From positions 7,051,477-7,115,476 of the forward strand of contig CM055096.1 in the NCBI GenBank assembly GCA_029204225.1: a stretch of DNA of 64,000 bases, written 5' to 3'. The notes beneath the pieces are model-generated. The model was not told the DNA's origin. It searched no databases and saw nothing but the letters and a program-made list of their open reading frames with translations. The translations under genes were made by a program, and so were the position numbers. The stretch comes from Diphasiastrum complanatum. Lineage: Eukaryota > Streptophyta > Lycopodiopsida > Lycopodiales > Lycopodiaceae. This document shows positions 1 through 12,276 of the stretch, in pieces. Positions within the stretch are counted from its first letter, which is position 1. The number at the start of each line of letters is the position of its first letter.

Positions 1-410
1 TCGTTACATGGATTACCAAACGAAATAGTGAGTGACAGGGATAAAATATTTATTTTCAATTTCCATAAAGTCTTAATGGATAAATTAGGCACTAAATTGT
101 GCTCAAGTACATCTATTTATCTAGATACGTAGTAAACTAAATTATGAGTTGGATTTACTTCCAACCATCCACATGCATCAAGCGTTCCATGTAAACATTT
201 TGAAAAGACACTAGTGATAACATTATACTACAAACATGATTTTATTGCTCAGTCTTTGGATCCTTAAAAAAAAATTGTTTTGGAGCCAACTAGATTTGTT
301 GGATATCAGGATAAGCTATTATTGAAAGGCAACATAATCAAAGGAATACTTGATTCAATGGAAGAATAGGTCCTTAATGAAGACAACACTTGGGTGGTTT
401 AACAACTCTT
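1..410 (+). pseudogene. Ty3/Gypsy integrase C-terminal part and chromodomain-like tail, decayed
   Basis: Frame 1 from base 1 reads LHGLPNEIVSDRDK, the block after the second catalytic Asp of Gypsy integrases, and ends at a stop at 130-132. Further on, about 145-210 encodes ELDLLPTIHMHQAFHVNILK, which resembles the 'H.vFHVs.Lk' stretch near the integrase C-terminus. About 280-400 looks like a degraded chromodomain-type end (DSMEE, stop, NEDNTWV). Several stops show it is dead. The 5' part of the element lies outside the window. Chromovirus affiliation is an inference from this tail. Confidence 0.7.
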
Positions 411-1085
411 TTGTACAACAATGGTCTTGTTTATTACCATGAAGCTATTGGACATGACATCCAAGCTTATCAAACAAGCATCTTCATTTTTGAGAACAAA
501 AATGGTTAAGTCGGGGAGGTTTCATGTATTTTCAATACATATGTGCTTAGAAGAGCATAATAATATTCATTGTAAGCTTTGTTGGGCCCCAAAGGAATTA
601 TTAGCCTTAATAGTGAAGGTGGTTCCTTCTTTAGACCCCTCGAAAGTGTCTTAGATAAGGATAACAAGCCAAAAAGGGCTTAAAGAAAGCTTAACAAGGG
701 CTAACAAAGCCTGATTGGATTTAAATATTGTTATCTTTAGTTAGACATGGACCTTGCTTGTAAATAGGCAATTATAGACATCATTTTTGGAGATCTTTTG
801 GTTCATTTGCAATTGAACTTCGAGTTCCATCTCCTCTTACTATTTGTGATGTGAGCCTTGGGATTTGATCCTGATTATCATGTGCCCCATAACATGAATC
901 CATGGACTTCACAACCTCCATAATGAAATGTTATTTCTTTTGCCCTTCATTTTTATATGAGTGGACAATTGTTTAAGGACATTTATTTGGAAAATTGTTG
1001 GACATTTATTTAAGGAGATTGTTGGACAATTGTTTAAGGAGATTTATTTGCCAAGAAGATGTGTACTTTTCATATGTGTGAGGAC
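411..1085. other. No gene recognised; probable 3' end of the Gypsy element
   Basis: AT-rich sequence downstream of the Gypsy integrase tail. The short open frame at 421-654 matches nothing I know. The stretch may hold the 3' untranslated region and LTR of that element, but I cannot place an LTR boundary. Confidence 0.3.
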
Positions 1086-1099
1086 ATCTCAAACAATGT

Positions 1100-1878
<779 letters not shown>

Positions 1879-3091
1879 CTCCTCCTTAAAAGATATATAT
1901 CTATCTTAACATAGATCCTTAGATCAAGCCGAGATTAGATATAAACTTGATGAAGGCACTTTTGAGCAATGGTTTTGTGAGAAGATCGGCAATGCATGAT
2001 GATAATCCAATAAGCTCCAAGATGAACTCTCCTCCAATGACCTTTTTCCTTACAAAATGGTGTGCCACCTCAATATGTTTGCTTCTTGCATGGAAGATAT
2101 ATTATTGGCAAGAGCTTGGGCCAAGATGTTGTCACACTTGACAACAGGTAGATATTCATCCTTGATGCACTTTAGCTTCATAACTAGCCTCTTAATCCAT
2201 AACACCTCCTTGGTAGTTGTTGTAAGCGCCTTGTACTCGGCCTCACAAGATGATAACGATAGTATCTTGTCTCTTGGATAACCAAGACAATGAATGCCTC
2301 CAAGAAAGATAATATAAGCACTTATGGAGTTTCTATCCACTTTGTCACTTGCAAATTCCAAATCTGAAAAGGAAACCATTGTTAGATCCTCACTTTTATA
2401 GATCAGTCCATAATCTAGTGTGGGGGAAACATATCTCAAAGATCCTTTTGGCCAATTTCCAATCATAAAACTTTTGGATCTTGCATGAATTGACTCAACT
2501 TGTGCACACTAAAGCTCAAATCCAGCCTAGTTATGGTCAACCAAATTAAAGAGCCAATAAGACTCCTATAAAGAGTTATGTCCTCAAAGGATCTTTCATT
2601 CCCTTTGATAGGATCTTTTACACCATGCTCCATAGGTGTATCTACACTCTTGCAATTTTCCATATGAAACTTTTTAAGCATAGAAAGAGCATATCTATAT
2701 TGAATAATAAATGTTTGATCTTGACACAGATATATTTCTAGGCCTAAGATGTAGTGAACCTCACATAGATCTTGCATTTTAAATTTACTACCTAGTGCAC
2801 TTTTTGTCTCATCAACTAGCTTCATGCGACTCCCACTCAAGATGATATCATCTAGATAGATGATGAGAATGATCATATTGCTATTTACAAACTTTATCTA
2901 CAAATAGATTGAATCCAAGTGAGATGAGGTATGAGTTGAGCCTTGCATACTGAGATCTTGGGGCTTGTTTGAGCCTATACAAACTTTTGAATAAAAAGCA
3001 AACTTTGGATTCTTCACCTTCCTTGATAAAGCATGCAATAGGAATAATAACCCTTATAGTCACCATCCTTGCCATGGGTGGGTGTCTTCAT
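1879..3091 (-). pseudogene. Copia A1 reverse transcriptase and RNase H, broken
   Basis: Read on the minus strand. Codons at 3075-2881 give the RT block KSLYRLKQAPRSQ. Codons at 2876-2463 give the catalytic region (YLDD, usually YVDD), then LGLEIYL and RSLIGSLIWL. Codons at 2466-2050 give RNase H with SLSSCEAEYKAL. Near 1950-1985 is IADLLTKPL, the usual end of Copia pol. The pieces lie in shifted frames (breaks near 2880 and 2465). The RT N-terminus, integrase and gag are missing because element B2 begins at 3092, so A1 was probably interrupted by it. Confidence 0.9.
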
Positions 3092-3775
3092 TGTGAAAGT
3101 ATTGTACTTTAGGACCATAAATGGACCTACAAAAGTTCCACAAGAGTGATTGGATGCTTGCTTAACAATCTATCAAAAAACTCGACACAAAAAAGTTGAT
3201 CTAGATTGGCAATTTGACAAACAACAAGCATTGACAATCAAAAGCATTGATCAACATTGAAATACGAGCCCACATGTGCAAGCCACGGCCTGTTGTACGG
3301 CATGTAGACTGAGAATGAAGTAGAAATTTATTTGGTTGCATTTGGATCACAAAAACTCAGTGTACATAGTGGAGTAGCTTGAGATTGCCAATGAGCTCCA
3401 AAAATATTCTATCTTCTCACTATGGGAGCTTGGAATACGTAGAAAATTTGACTTCCTTTGTGAAGTTAGGCGGATTTCCAGCATGTAATAAAGAAGTTAA
3501 CTCAGTCTTTTTGCCCAAAAATGAAACCCTAGTCTATTTCCTAGAGTCATGCTTGGTAGATAGCTAGTTGGTCTAGGATTTAGGTTCTATAAACTAGGAA
3601 TCACTACCAAATTGACATGACCAACCCTATGGACTTGATCTAAACTATAGTAGGGTAGGTTTCCCACGTGGCTCCATGGCCTCACATGTGTGGGACCCAC
3701 TTGTGTACATAATTTTCATTATTCTACATGGTTTTTGATCAAGCTAGATTTGCCAATTTTTGGCAATTCTTCACA
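3092..3775 (-). repeat. 3' LTR of Copia element B2
   Basis: Inverted copy of the LTR that bounds element B1 (35757-36453 and 39608-40300). On the minus strand it starts TGTGAAGAATTGCC at 3775, directly after a GAGGAG polypurine tract, and ends ACTTTCACA at 3092. It cuts into the RT of A1, so it is younger than A1. Confidence 0.88.
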
Positions 3776-4470
3776 CTCCTCAAATTTAGCTTGATCTATC
3801 TACAACTCTCTTGCTAGATGAATGAATGCTTTTAGAAGTGTCTAAAAATTCTAGCTACAAACAAGGAACTTTTGAGACTCCAATATAGAATGATGTCCAT
3901 GAAGGATCTTTCACCACCTCTTAAAGGATCCCTTACAAGATGTTCCATAAATGTGTCTATATACATGTAGCACGCTTCAAAAACTATACATCATGCCAAG
4001 CCATGGATTCCAAGGCATTTTGTGCACTTGAAGATACATCAATTAAACTATTAAGTGCATACATAATGTTGCCAAAGACAATTTGCCTGGCTTGATCTGC
4101 TTTTGTACCTTACACACTTTATCCTTTTATCCTTTGACTCACAAAGCCTTGTGGTTGGAGCATGTACACTTCCTAATTTGTGTTTCTATTTGAGAAAGCA
4201 AACTTCACATCCATTGATAGATCTTCCATCCAAAATAGTATGCCAATGCAATTATCAAGAGCAATATTGTCCATTTCGCTACGGAGAGAATGTTTTCTGG
4301 TAGTCAATCCCTTTGCTTTGTTCATAGCTTTTGGCAACCAAATCTACTAGTGCTCTAATTCCTCCTTCATTGCCACTTGCCATTCATTTGAATCTTTCAC
4401 TTCTTCAAAGGATGATAGCTCTTGACACTCCAACATGTCGCAAATTAGGGTGTAATTCACATGGCAACAT
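3776..4470 (-). pseudogene. Copia B2 internal region: 3' untranslated segment fused to an RT N-terminal fragment
   Basis: Positions 3776-4090 match, inverted, the 3' untranslated segment of B1 (39280-39607). About 4100-4460 on the minus strand encodes the start of Copia RT: EPSSFEEVKDSNEWQVAMK followed by YEQSKGIDYQKTFSP, with a stop right after the last block. The RT catalytic part and RNase H expected between these two pieces are absent. This is a different internal deletion from the one in B1. Gag and integrase are not seen. Confidence 0.75.
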
Positions 4471-5369
4471 GCAACTCTTCCTTTCTATTACATTGTTGTT
4501 GTGTTTGTCCATTTGATCTCATGCTTCTTACTCACAATCTTACCTCCTCGCGCGTCTAGTTAAGAACCCACTTATTGTAGAAAATCTGGTCTTTCTTATT
4601 GTTACATGATTCAACCTAAACTCTTTATGGTAATATATAAATGTGACTTTGCACTTAATTGTTGCATGTAAATACATGAATCACACTTTCAATTTCGGTG
4701 ACTCAAGTTTTAAACTCGGGCAACCTGCATGGCAATCCTTATGGGGCCTTTTTTTAAGATTAATTTTTTTCTAACGACATGGAAAAAGGTCAATCAAACC
4801 CAAAGGCTTCATTAATTTGACTTGTACAACCAAGAGGCAATGACAAGGGCCTTCACTACCAAATCTTGAGTCCAATGGCAAAAATAGTCGGTAGAACCAA
4901 GAGATAGGTTCAAAACATCCATGCCCCTTAGAAACAAATTTGTAGACAACCCCCCCAAAGGCCTCCTTGATTAGCTTAAATTAGCCTTCATTTTGGGGCA
5001 AAGATGAAAATGATTTGAATCTTGGTTGATTTGTAAATACAAACTTCTAGAAAACAAGAATCAATGACTTTCAAGTTATCAGCATATGAATTCATTTTTC
5101 GAACCTGTGGCTTTGCCTAAGTTAGCATTAATTATGTTCTTTTTTCTCATATGAATATGTTCTCTTCATATTGTCATGTAAGGATTATATACAAAATGAC
5201 AACTGCCTAAATAACACATGCAATATGGATCCTTTATGAAGATGCATATACAAAGGTATGATCTTTAATTAAGCTCTTGATTCATTATGTACCCCTGGTT
5301 AAACACAATCTAAATCACCCTTTATTAACAAAATTAGTGCTGCTCCATTTTTTTCAGATGTCAAAATGA

Positions 5370-5370
<1 letters not shown>
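4471..5370. other. No gene recognised
   Basis: AT-rich sequence without a convincing open frame or recognisable transposon protein. It may contain more of element B2 or its flank. Confidence 0.3.

Positions 5371-5458
<88 letters not shown>
5371..5458. repeat. Compound (TG)25(AG)19 microsatellite
   Basis: A pure TG run at 5371-5420 joins a pure AG run at 5421-5458, followed by GCGAGCGAG. It lies about 1.1 kb downstream of the translocator stop codon. Confidence 0.97.
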
Positions 5459-5467
<9 letters not shown>

Positions 5468-6588
5468 TGGTGGCAATAAGTACATGCTGGAACAGAACTC
5501 TAGGAGCACAGATTTTGATATGCATCATTGAACAATCATAACTAAAAAGGATCTGTGTTTGCCTGACATCTGAATAATAACAATTTTTACCAAGAATCTC
5601 ATGATTTGACTTTCCAGGTATCAAAATCAGGGTATGCTTCAATATCAGCCTCTTAAAAATTTCAAAGTCCAGCTCAAAGGTCATCAATCAAGCTCCTCTA
5701 GTAGACTAACATGAAGCCAAAATGAAATCATGCACATATGTCAACAAATTCTGGGTCACAAAAGACTGAATGATTTAGTACAGACTGCACACATGCTTAT
5801 GCTATAAGTTGCATTCATAAAATGGAGTATCAAGACAACTAAAATATGAAAATTCAGGTAAGCAAAATAAGTCAAGTCAATCCAACCAACAACTTGACAG
5901 AAAATTCATCAACTACATATAATGTGGTATGCCAGCAATTATTCTTATTATTTGCTTTTGGTGGGTCAAATATTACAATGAGAAAAGATAAACCTTATTA
6001 TGAAGATGTTCTCATAGAGTATTCATGAAAAATGGAACAACTATCCAAGAGGTGCTCTATACAGTAAATTCCAGCTCTGGCAATGAGACACTGACCAGGC
6101 TGCACTTGACATCTAAATTGTCAAAAGGACCAAAAAGCCTTTACAGTTTTCTCATGAATTTACCATATCCCTTGAATTTGTGGAGAGCAAGACACAGATT
6201 AGATCCTAGTTCAGCATATCTTCAAAATCTCCACTTCAAAATCTCAAACAACAAAGAATTTGAAAGTTTCTTTGGTACAATGGTTACCCAGTTTACCTTC
6301 AAACCTTATTGCTTAGTTTGAAAAAAAAAAGTATAAATAAATTATTGCATTAGTCTAAGAAATGCAACGACGAAGTATTTGACAATAATTATTCTTGCCT
6401 CTGCTTGCAAGTAAAGACTTAAAACATCATTGCATCATCAAGGAGCTCTGGTTCTTGATGGTACATAGGTCGGCCCCATAAGTGGCACTACTTTCAGCCT
6501 CATACATATGCTGGGGCAGATAATGTTGGTGAGAAAACCGTCTTCCTAGGCAAAGTATATGGAAATGTATGAAAGCGCTGTCTGTCTC
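5459..6588. other. Downstream flank of the translocator gene, including its 3' UTR
   Basis: The proximal part (about 6588 down to 6380) should be 3' UTR of the minus-strand translocator gene. An AATAAT on the minus strand near 6390 is a weak candidate poly(A) signal. The plus-strand open frames at 5846-6028 and 6025-6321 resemble no family I know. Confidence 0.4.
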
Positions 6589-9361
6589 CTATTGCTTAGC
6601 CTGCAAACAAATAGGTCATTATAAATCTGATGTCCACAGTGAGTATCATGGAAAGGCGAAATACAAAAATCTTATACATCAAATTTAAGACTGAATTCAA
6701 CGATGTGAATTGCTTTAAGTCTGCCTGCCCTATTTGCCACATCCAAAATTGCATTACATGAAAGTACTGGCATACCTGTGAGTACAAGAATGTCCCAAGA
6801 ATTGCGATAGCTGCTCCTGCTGCATTGATGGGCTGAACAGCTGTGCGGAAAACTATAATGGATGAAACAATCACAGTCACTCGTTTCATTGTATTGCCAA
6901 TACTGAAGGTTAGTGGTGAAATTTCGTTGAGTGACATGTAGGACACTTGATTATATAAGTGGTAAAACACACTTTGAGCAACTACCCACCTGCACAAGTA
7001 CATTATTATTAGATCGATCAACCCTTGAAACAATTCCGTAATATTCTTCTGCAACAGAAACTCTGGAAACAAAGATCACACTTCATGTAGGAATGAAAAC
7101 TCTATGTTGGTGAAGGGCAAGAGTGTACAGCCCAATAGGTTTTAATTAAATCCTCACCAAACAAAATGTGGACCAATTTCTTGAATTGCCTTTTGCCAAC
7201 CTGCAGCCCAGAGCTGAGGACCTTCTACAGCAAGTGCAAATGGAGTCAACAAAGCTAAGGAGAGAATTGAAAGGCAGGCATAGTAGTTCATGCCCCCAAC
7301 AGATTTTCCTTGCATGCCCTTCTTTGAGAAAATGTTTCGGAATACAAAGGCAATATTTGAAATCATAGCACCCATAAACCCTGCAAAAAGATTGATGGAT
7401 GTGCCCAATCATTTTAGATAAGCTGAAAAGATTGAAAACACAAAACAGACTACATCATCGACAAAGTATGCAAAAATTATGTCACGTTCCTTACACTTGC
7501 TGTTTTCAGAACAAGTTAATTTCTTTCAAATAATGTTCTAGTGATCTAGTGCAAATAAAGCTGCCAGTGAAGAAGCATCAGTGGAGGCTGATACCAATCA
7601 TGTTGAAATTGAGTTCTGTAACAGCAGCCAGAGCACAGCCACCAATGATGGGCACAAGTGAGAGGTAAACTGGTAGAGGGAAATGCTCTCCCATCAACAA
7701 ACTTTGGATTATTACACTAAATGCAGGCTCAGCACTCTTGATGATGTGTGTAAAGGAAACGGCTACCTTGGACATGCTCACAGTCGCTGCCACATGACCG
7801 ATCGTGTGAGCAACCGCCACCTGCAAATACAACAACCCAGCTCCTTCCATGAACACAGGATCATTGCAAACAGTGATCATATCTTCCCACTAATAGCTAT
7901 AAAAGAAACCCTTGAAACTCTAGTCTCTGGCAGAAAAGCTATCCATTACATATAGTAGAACTGGCTGGAGTGAGCTGGTTCCAGTAAGACCGAACCTGCA
8001 ATACTGGAAGAGTGGAGGTTTCCAGGTGAAATTCACAAAATCCATCTGGTTCCACTTTTAATAGCAGTCTGAATTTTCATATTTTTAAAAGTTTGTGGGT
8101 GTCCGTTAATTCAGTTACATTTTCATCACAAACAAAGGGTCCTAATTGGAATGAAGTGTCTACCTTTCATTGGAGAGTGGTCTAGCTTGTGCAAAAATTT
8201 ATTCGCATTGAGGGGCCTCCTTATCCATTGAAAAAAAATGAATATTGGGATTGGGTTATTTATTTGTCCCATTGCATAGAATTTCTTTTTCTTGTTTGGG
8301 GGGGGGGGGGGCGGTGCAAAAGTCTTGATGCCCTTGGACCTTCTCACAAGCAGCAAAAAAATCTCTCTTGAAGTCATGGTCTTTCTTTTGTGAACATTAG
8401 TCTCTGTGAAAATTATGCATAAGGTAATAGTCTGTTTTAGTCGAGAATCAAATTCTGCTTCTGAAGGTAAGTGCAAATTACAAAGAAAACATGGGCACTT
8501 GGTTTTTTTCCCCCTTTTCGGGGGGGGGGGGGGGGGGGGATTATGGTCGCCCTCTGGCGTGAACATTTTTACTTTTTTTAAACTTTTTTTGTGAAAATTT
8601 TTAAAACCTGAACTTTTTGTGCACGTTAAAAGGGTAAATTTTGTCACATGCACCTTCCAACACATGGAAGGTGCATGTAACAAAATAAAAAAAGAGTCTC
8701 ACAGATTTCGGTGAGGAAGGTGCCTCCCTTTTCTTCATATAACAGCAAAAAGTGGTTCTAAGCTAAGAACAATGTTCTGATGTTTGTTTTCACTTACAGG
8801 AAACAAAGCCTTCCAGAAATCCAAGTCGGTGTCGGGTGCATCGACGAGGCGCGTTATCCACGAGGAAAGCATGATAGCGGTTCCAGCGGCCAGGGAGAGG
8901 GTGGACGTCAGCCATGGGAAGGGGAAGGCATTCAGCACCTTTTTATTGTAAATGTTGAAAACGACGTTCAGCGCCCACCACGTTGCAAAATACACGCCAA
9001 TCTTCAATTTCCGCCCTGCATCCGGAAGGGGCACGTCATTTTGAAGGGCGGATTTTGAAGGCTGCCCCTCCGATTTGCCTGCTGCCTCGTACGCCTTCGC
9101 TGCTACTTCTAGGCCTGCCTTGCGGTGGCCGAGCCTGGAGGGGCCAGTTAAGGGCAGGTGCCTTAAGGGCTGCCCTGTACTGAAGGGCTTTCGTGAGAGA
9201 TCGAAGGAGCCTGCGCCCAGGCTGGCCAAGGGCAGGGCCTTAGATCTAAGGGCATGCCAGATTTGCACGTTGTTTCTGTATGCTGCACTGTTCTGTCTCC
9301 GCCATGAAAGCGCGCTACTGCAATCTGTCAATGCCATCCTGGAGGAATCAAGCACTGCCAT
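6589..9361 (-). CDS. GPT: Plastid glucose-6-phosphate/phosphate translocator (GPT), five coding exons
   Basis: Inner-envelope antiporter of the TPT/NST family that exchanges cytosolic glucose 6-phosphate for plastid phosphate. Coding exons on the minus strand: 9361-8798, 7820-7595, 7380-7158, 6989-6776 and 6600-6589. All junctions are GT-AG and in phase, giving 412 codons plus TAG, close to the usual GPT length. Residues 1 to about 100 are basic and Ser/Ala-rich, as in a transit peptide. The carrier core starts near residue 118 (KIGVYFATWWALNVVFNIYN). Substrate-site blocks are FTHIIKSAEPAFS (K216) and NTMKRVTVIVSS (K373, R374), the Lys/Arg pair that binds phosphate in this family. The last exon codes only for AKQ and the stop. 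A second in-frame ATG lies at codon 9. No frame disruption is seen. GPT is favoured over TPT, PPT or XPT by near-identity of the core to plant GPT1/GPT2 as I remember them. Confidence 0.95.
8298..8539. repeat. Two poly(G) runs in the first coding intron of GPT
   Basis: G14 at 8298-8311 and G20 at 8520-8539, both within the 977-bp intron (8797-7821). They appear as C-runs in the transcript. The proline-rich open frame that spans them on the minus strand is not a gene. Confidence 0.95.
8639..8685. repeat. 47-nt hairpin-forming inverted repeat in the GPT intron
   Basis: The left arm (8639-8658) and right arm (8666-8685) are 20 bases each and complementary except for one position. They are separated by the 7-base loop AACACAT. 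It lies about 110 bases after the 5' splice site in the transcribed direction. No terminal repeats of a MITE are visible around it. Confidence 0.9.
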
Positions 9362-9428
9362 GCTTGCTTGGTTCTCTTGATCAAACTGGGCAGGAGCCTT
9401 TGGTGTGAGATCTCAGCGAGCGACTCTT

Positions 9429-10045
9429 CTGTCACAAAAACATGCAAAAAATACATATCAGTTAGGAAATATGTAAAGAACAGGTAATGGAAAGCCGATA
9501 ATTATACACAGGAGCGAAAGAAACTAAAGAAAATGATTACTTCCAAGGGGAACAGAAATGCATGGCCAAACAGGAGAGGATAAGCATGTATCAGGCAAAA
9601 AAATTTAGAGCGGGAAAGTAGTTTGGGAAGGATGTCTGCTTTGGGGAATGGGCTGAGGATCTTAGGAGGAGACTAATCCGAGAATTTAATGAGAAAGTTG
9701 AAAGAGGTGTGAAGCGCTAGCAGAGTGACAGAAAGGGGCAGATATTGATGCATATGAGTTGTTCATGCACACACAGATGTAGAGAATGAAACAAAAGAAA
9801 CCCATCGCTAAATTGGTTGAGATCAGAGAGAAATTTGCAGAGCCATCGCTGGTGGGAGGGCAGAAGGGCGAGAAGAGGCTGCGCTTACCTTCGCTGCGGA
9901 ACGGCAAGGTAGCCAGAGGCGCAGTTTTATTGAACAAACGCGAAGAAGAAAAAGCAAAGGACGAGAGAGAGAGAGAAGAGACACAGTCGTTTGCTTCCAC
10001 AGATCGCCTCCATGACAGGAAGCGCTTCCGACTGCCTGCCATAAC
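9429..10045 (-). other. Probable GPT 5' UTR: leader exon, 460-bp intron and upstream ATG
   Basis: On the minus strand the CT-rich stretch around 9990-9890 ends in AAG|GTAAGCGC (donor at 9888). About 460 bases on, TTTTTGTGACAG at 9429 is a good acceptor, leaving 67 nt of 5' UTR before the ATG at 9361. An ATG at 10042 opens a frame that, if included and spliced this way, runs past the GPT start in another phase. Either transcription starts downstream of 10042 or the mRNA carries an inhibitory upstream frame. The exon model is inference from splice consensus only. Confidence 0.5.
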
Positions 10046-10600
10046 TAACCCTGCTTAGCCGCCGGTCAGAGGTGTAGTTAGCAGAAGCAAAGGCGGCTTC
10101 AACCGGTGGCGTCGCTGGACGCGGCGGTCTGCATGCCACCGTTTTGGGCTACATGTGGGTATTGTTCAAAATGCATCTGGATTTGGCGGCAGGATCAGCC
10201 TCGGCATAATGCAAGGTAGCCAGTCTGTCGTTAAGGCATTGTCCTTCCCCTGCCCTATACTTTACGGGTCTGCAGACTTGGGTTCACATGAATAGGACCA
10301 TTGAAGTGGTATTGCTCGGATTTTGAGATCTTTTTGTGGGGCCAATTTGTCCATTTCAAATGCCTCATCTTCCCACATGCGATGACTTGGTGTATCTTGC
10401 TACAGTTCATCTCGGCCACCCATGTTATATTCTATGTGATCCCATGGGTTGATAATACCAAAAAGCATTTGAAACGCCTCCTTCACCACCTTTATGTGAG
10501 GGATAAAGCTTCCAAGGGGAGCTTTACAAGAGTGAGGGGCGAGGTGCCCCTGCCTAAGGGTAGGACCAACAGGGCAATCAAGCCCCACGCTTGACGTAAA
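10046..10600. other. GPT upstream flank, no gene recognised
   Basis: Probable promoter side of the minus-strand GPT gene. I see no convincing TATA box and no open frame resembling a known protein. Confidence 0.3.
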
Positions 10601-10627
10601 CAAACTACATCTTGTTTTTCAAAATCT

Positions 10628-10860
10628 GTTTTCGGCGGGCACCGACGCCCAGGTGGTCCTGGGCGCCGGCACCACATGGGTCTTGGGATTTGGCACAGCG
10701 TGGGCGCCAGCGCCGACGCCACGTGGGTCCTGGCATTGGCCCCATACGGGCATCGGGCACTGGCGCCACACGATCGCGCGCCACGTGGGTCCCAGAATTT
10801 GGCATCGCGTGGCCGTCGGGCACCGGGGCCACATGGTCCCAGCGGGCGCTGGCACCCTCA
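10628..10860. repeat. GC-rich imperfect tandem repeat with G-boxes upstream of GPT
   Basis: Units of roughly 48-62 bases repeat 'gcgcc.g.gccacRtgggtcc....tttggcatcgcgtgg'. The block begins abruptly in AT-rich surroundings. It contains CCACGTGGG at 10719-10727 and 10781-10789, plus CCACATGG variants near 10672 and 10829. Overlapping open frames on both strands are rich in Trp, Pro and Arg and look like repeat artefacts. Confidence 0.75.
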
Positions 10861-11165
10861 CTCATGGCACCCGGTTAGTGGCCCAAATGCACACACATGC
10901 ACACATGAGGATTGGCGCCAGTTTGCTTTAATATGTCCCACTGAGAAAAACTCTCACTTGGTAATGGGACATTGTTTGGCTGCCCGCCCGGTGACATGGC
11001 ACCAGGGCAACCATTTCTTAATTTAAAAAAATATTGCAATCACCGGCTGGCCAGGAACCAGGTTGTCGGCGCAGCAGGGGACGCGACATACGGACGGGGG
11101 GGACGATACATGGGCGCAGGCTTTAAAGCATGTGCGCATTTTATCCTGAGCCTTTTTAACGACTA

Positions 11166-11845
11166 AAAACTTTCAAGGGCCCTTGCACCAAGAATGGTAG
11201 CCTGAGTGTAGGGGCCTGAAAAAAGTGTAAAGCCCCAAGACTTCAACTTTTACTTGACATAAAGATCACAGGAGACAAACATTTGTGAACTCTTTCTTTG
11301 ACAAATGTCATCTATGGATTGGTTTACGTGAAGAGTTCATGTTTTGTGTAAATAAAGGTGACGTTGCGAGATATCACTACAAGCTTTGCCATTTATACAC
11401 GTGTTACATCCATCCAACATATTTAACTTGTTGGTTAGCTTGGCATCTAAAGTTTCTCTGGTCCCAAGTTCTAGCCCCCTTGCAAACCAAGATGCATACG
11501 TATATGTGTTACTAACAAACAACTACTACGGATAGAGCTTTAAACTTTTAAGGGCCTTTGCACCAAGGACGATAGCCTTGAGGGTAGGGACCCAATAACG
11601 TGTAAAGGTCTATTACTTGACATAAAAATCATAGGCATAAAATAGATTGTGAACTCTTCGATTGACTAATGCCATCTATGGATTGTTTACATTAAGAGCT
11701 TTATGGCCACAATGCCCTTTATGCTCCGAAGCATGTGAGTTTTGATGCCTTTTATTCTCCAAAGTCCGTGGACTTTTTGCGTAAATAAACAAAGTGATAC
11801 GAAGAAATGTCATGACAAGCTTTGTTGTACATGTGTACATTCAAA
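11166..11845 (+). repeat. Imperfect direct duplication, period about 375 bp
   Basis: Copy 1 (about 11166-11420) and copy 2 (about 11541-11845) share ordered blocks: 'aaactttyaagggcc.ttgcaccaag', 'ttacttgacataaa.atca.agg', 'tgtgaactctt..ttgac.aatg.catctatggatt' and 'gcgta/gtgtaaataaa'. There is no recognisable coding content. It could be two LTRs or a tandem duplication; no PBS or target duplication was found. Confidence 0.7.
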
Positions 11846-12276
11846 GTAAAATACTCATCTACTTTTTGGAAAATGAAAGAGCCATTGGGAGGGCCATTAC
11901 ACATATTTTAGTCCCCCTCTTAAATGCTCTAGGAGCAAAATATATTGCAATTTAAAAGAGAGAAAAAATCAAAAAACATTTTTATGCTTAAACTTGTGAA
12001 AAATAGGCACATCCTAGTTTGCCGCTTTGTGGCAAAGCTAAATAAGATGACAATTATGCCATATAGAAAGCAAAAAACATTGACCAGGACTTCATTTGGA
12101 GTGGTATTTCTAGTTACCTTCCATGGCTATACCCTAGGACCATTTGAGAGCATCACAAGGCTTGAAGCATCTTTGGAAATGATCAAAACCACCATAAAGG
12201 TGTGTAGAAAGACCATTCTCCTATGGGTGGGAATTGTACTTAGTCTTATCCACCATGATTGTAAGACGTATTTATT
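11846..12276. other. No gene recognised
   Basis: Contains an open frame at 11945-12289 that matches nothing I know and leads directly into the Gypsy RNase H fragment in another frame. Confidence 0.3.

Noticed and set aside
8126-8683. 185-codon minus-strand frame with two proline runs
   Set aside because: It lies in the GPT intron; the proline runs are poly(G) tracts read in reverse, and no family is recognisable.
10492-11026. Overlapping Trp/Arg/Pro-rich frames on both strands
   Set aside because: They are a by-product of the GC-rich tandem repeat, present in four frames with no known motif.
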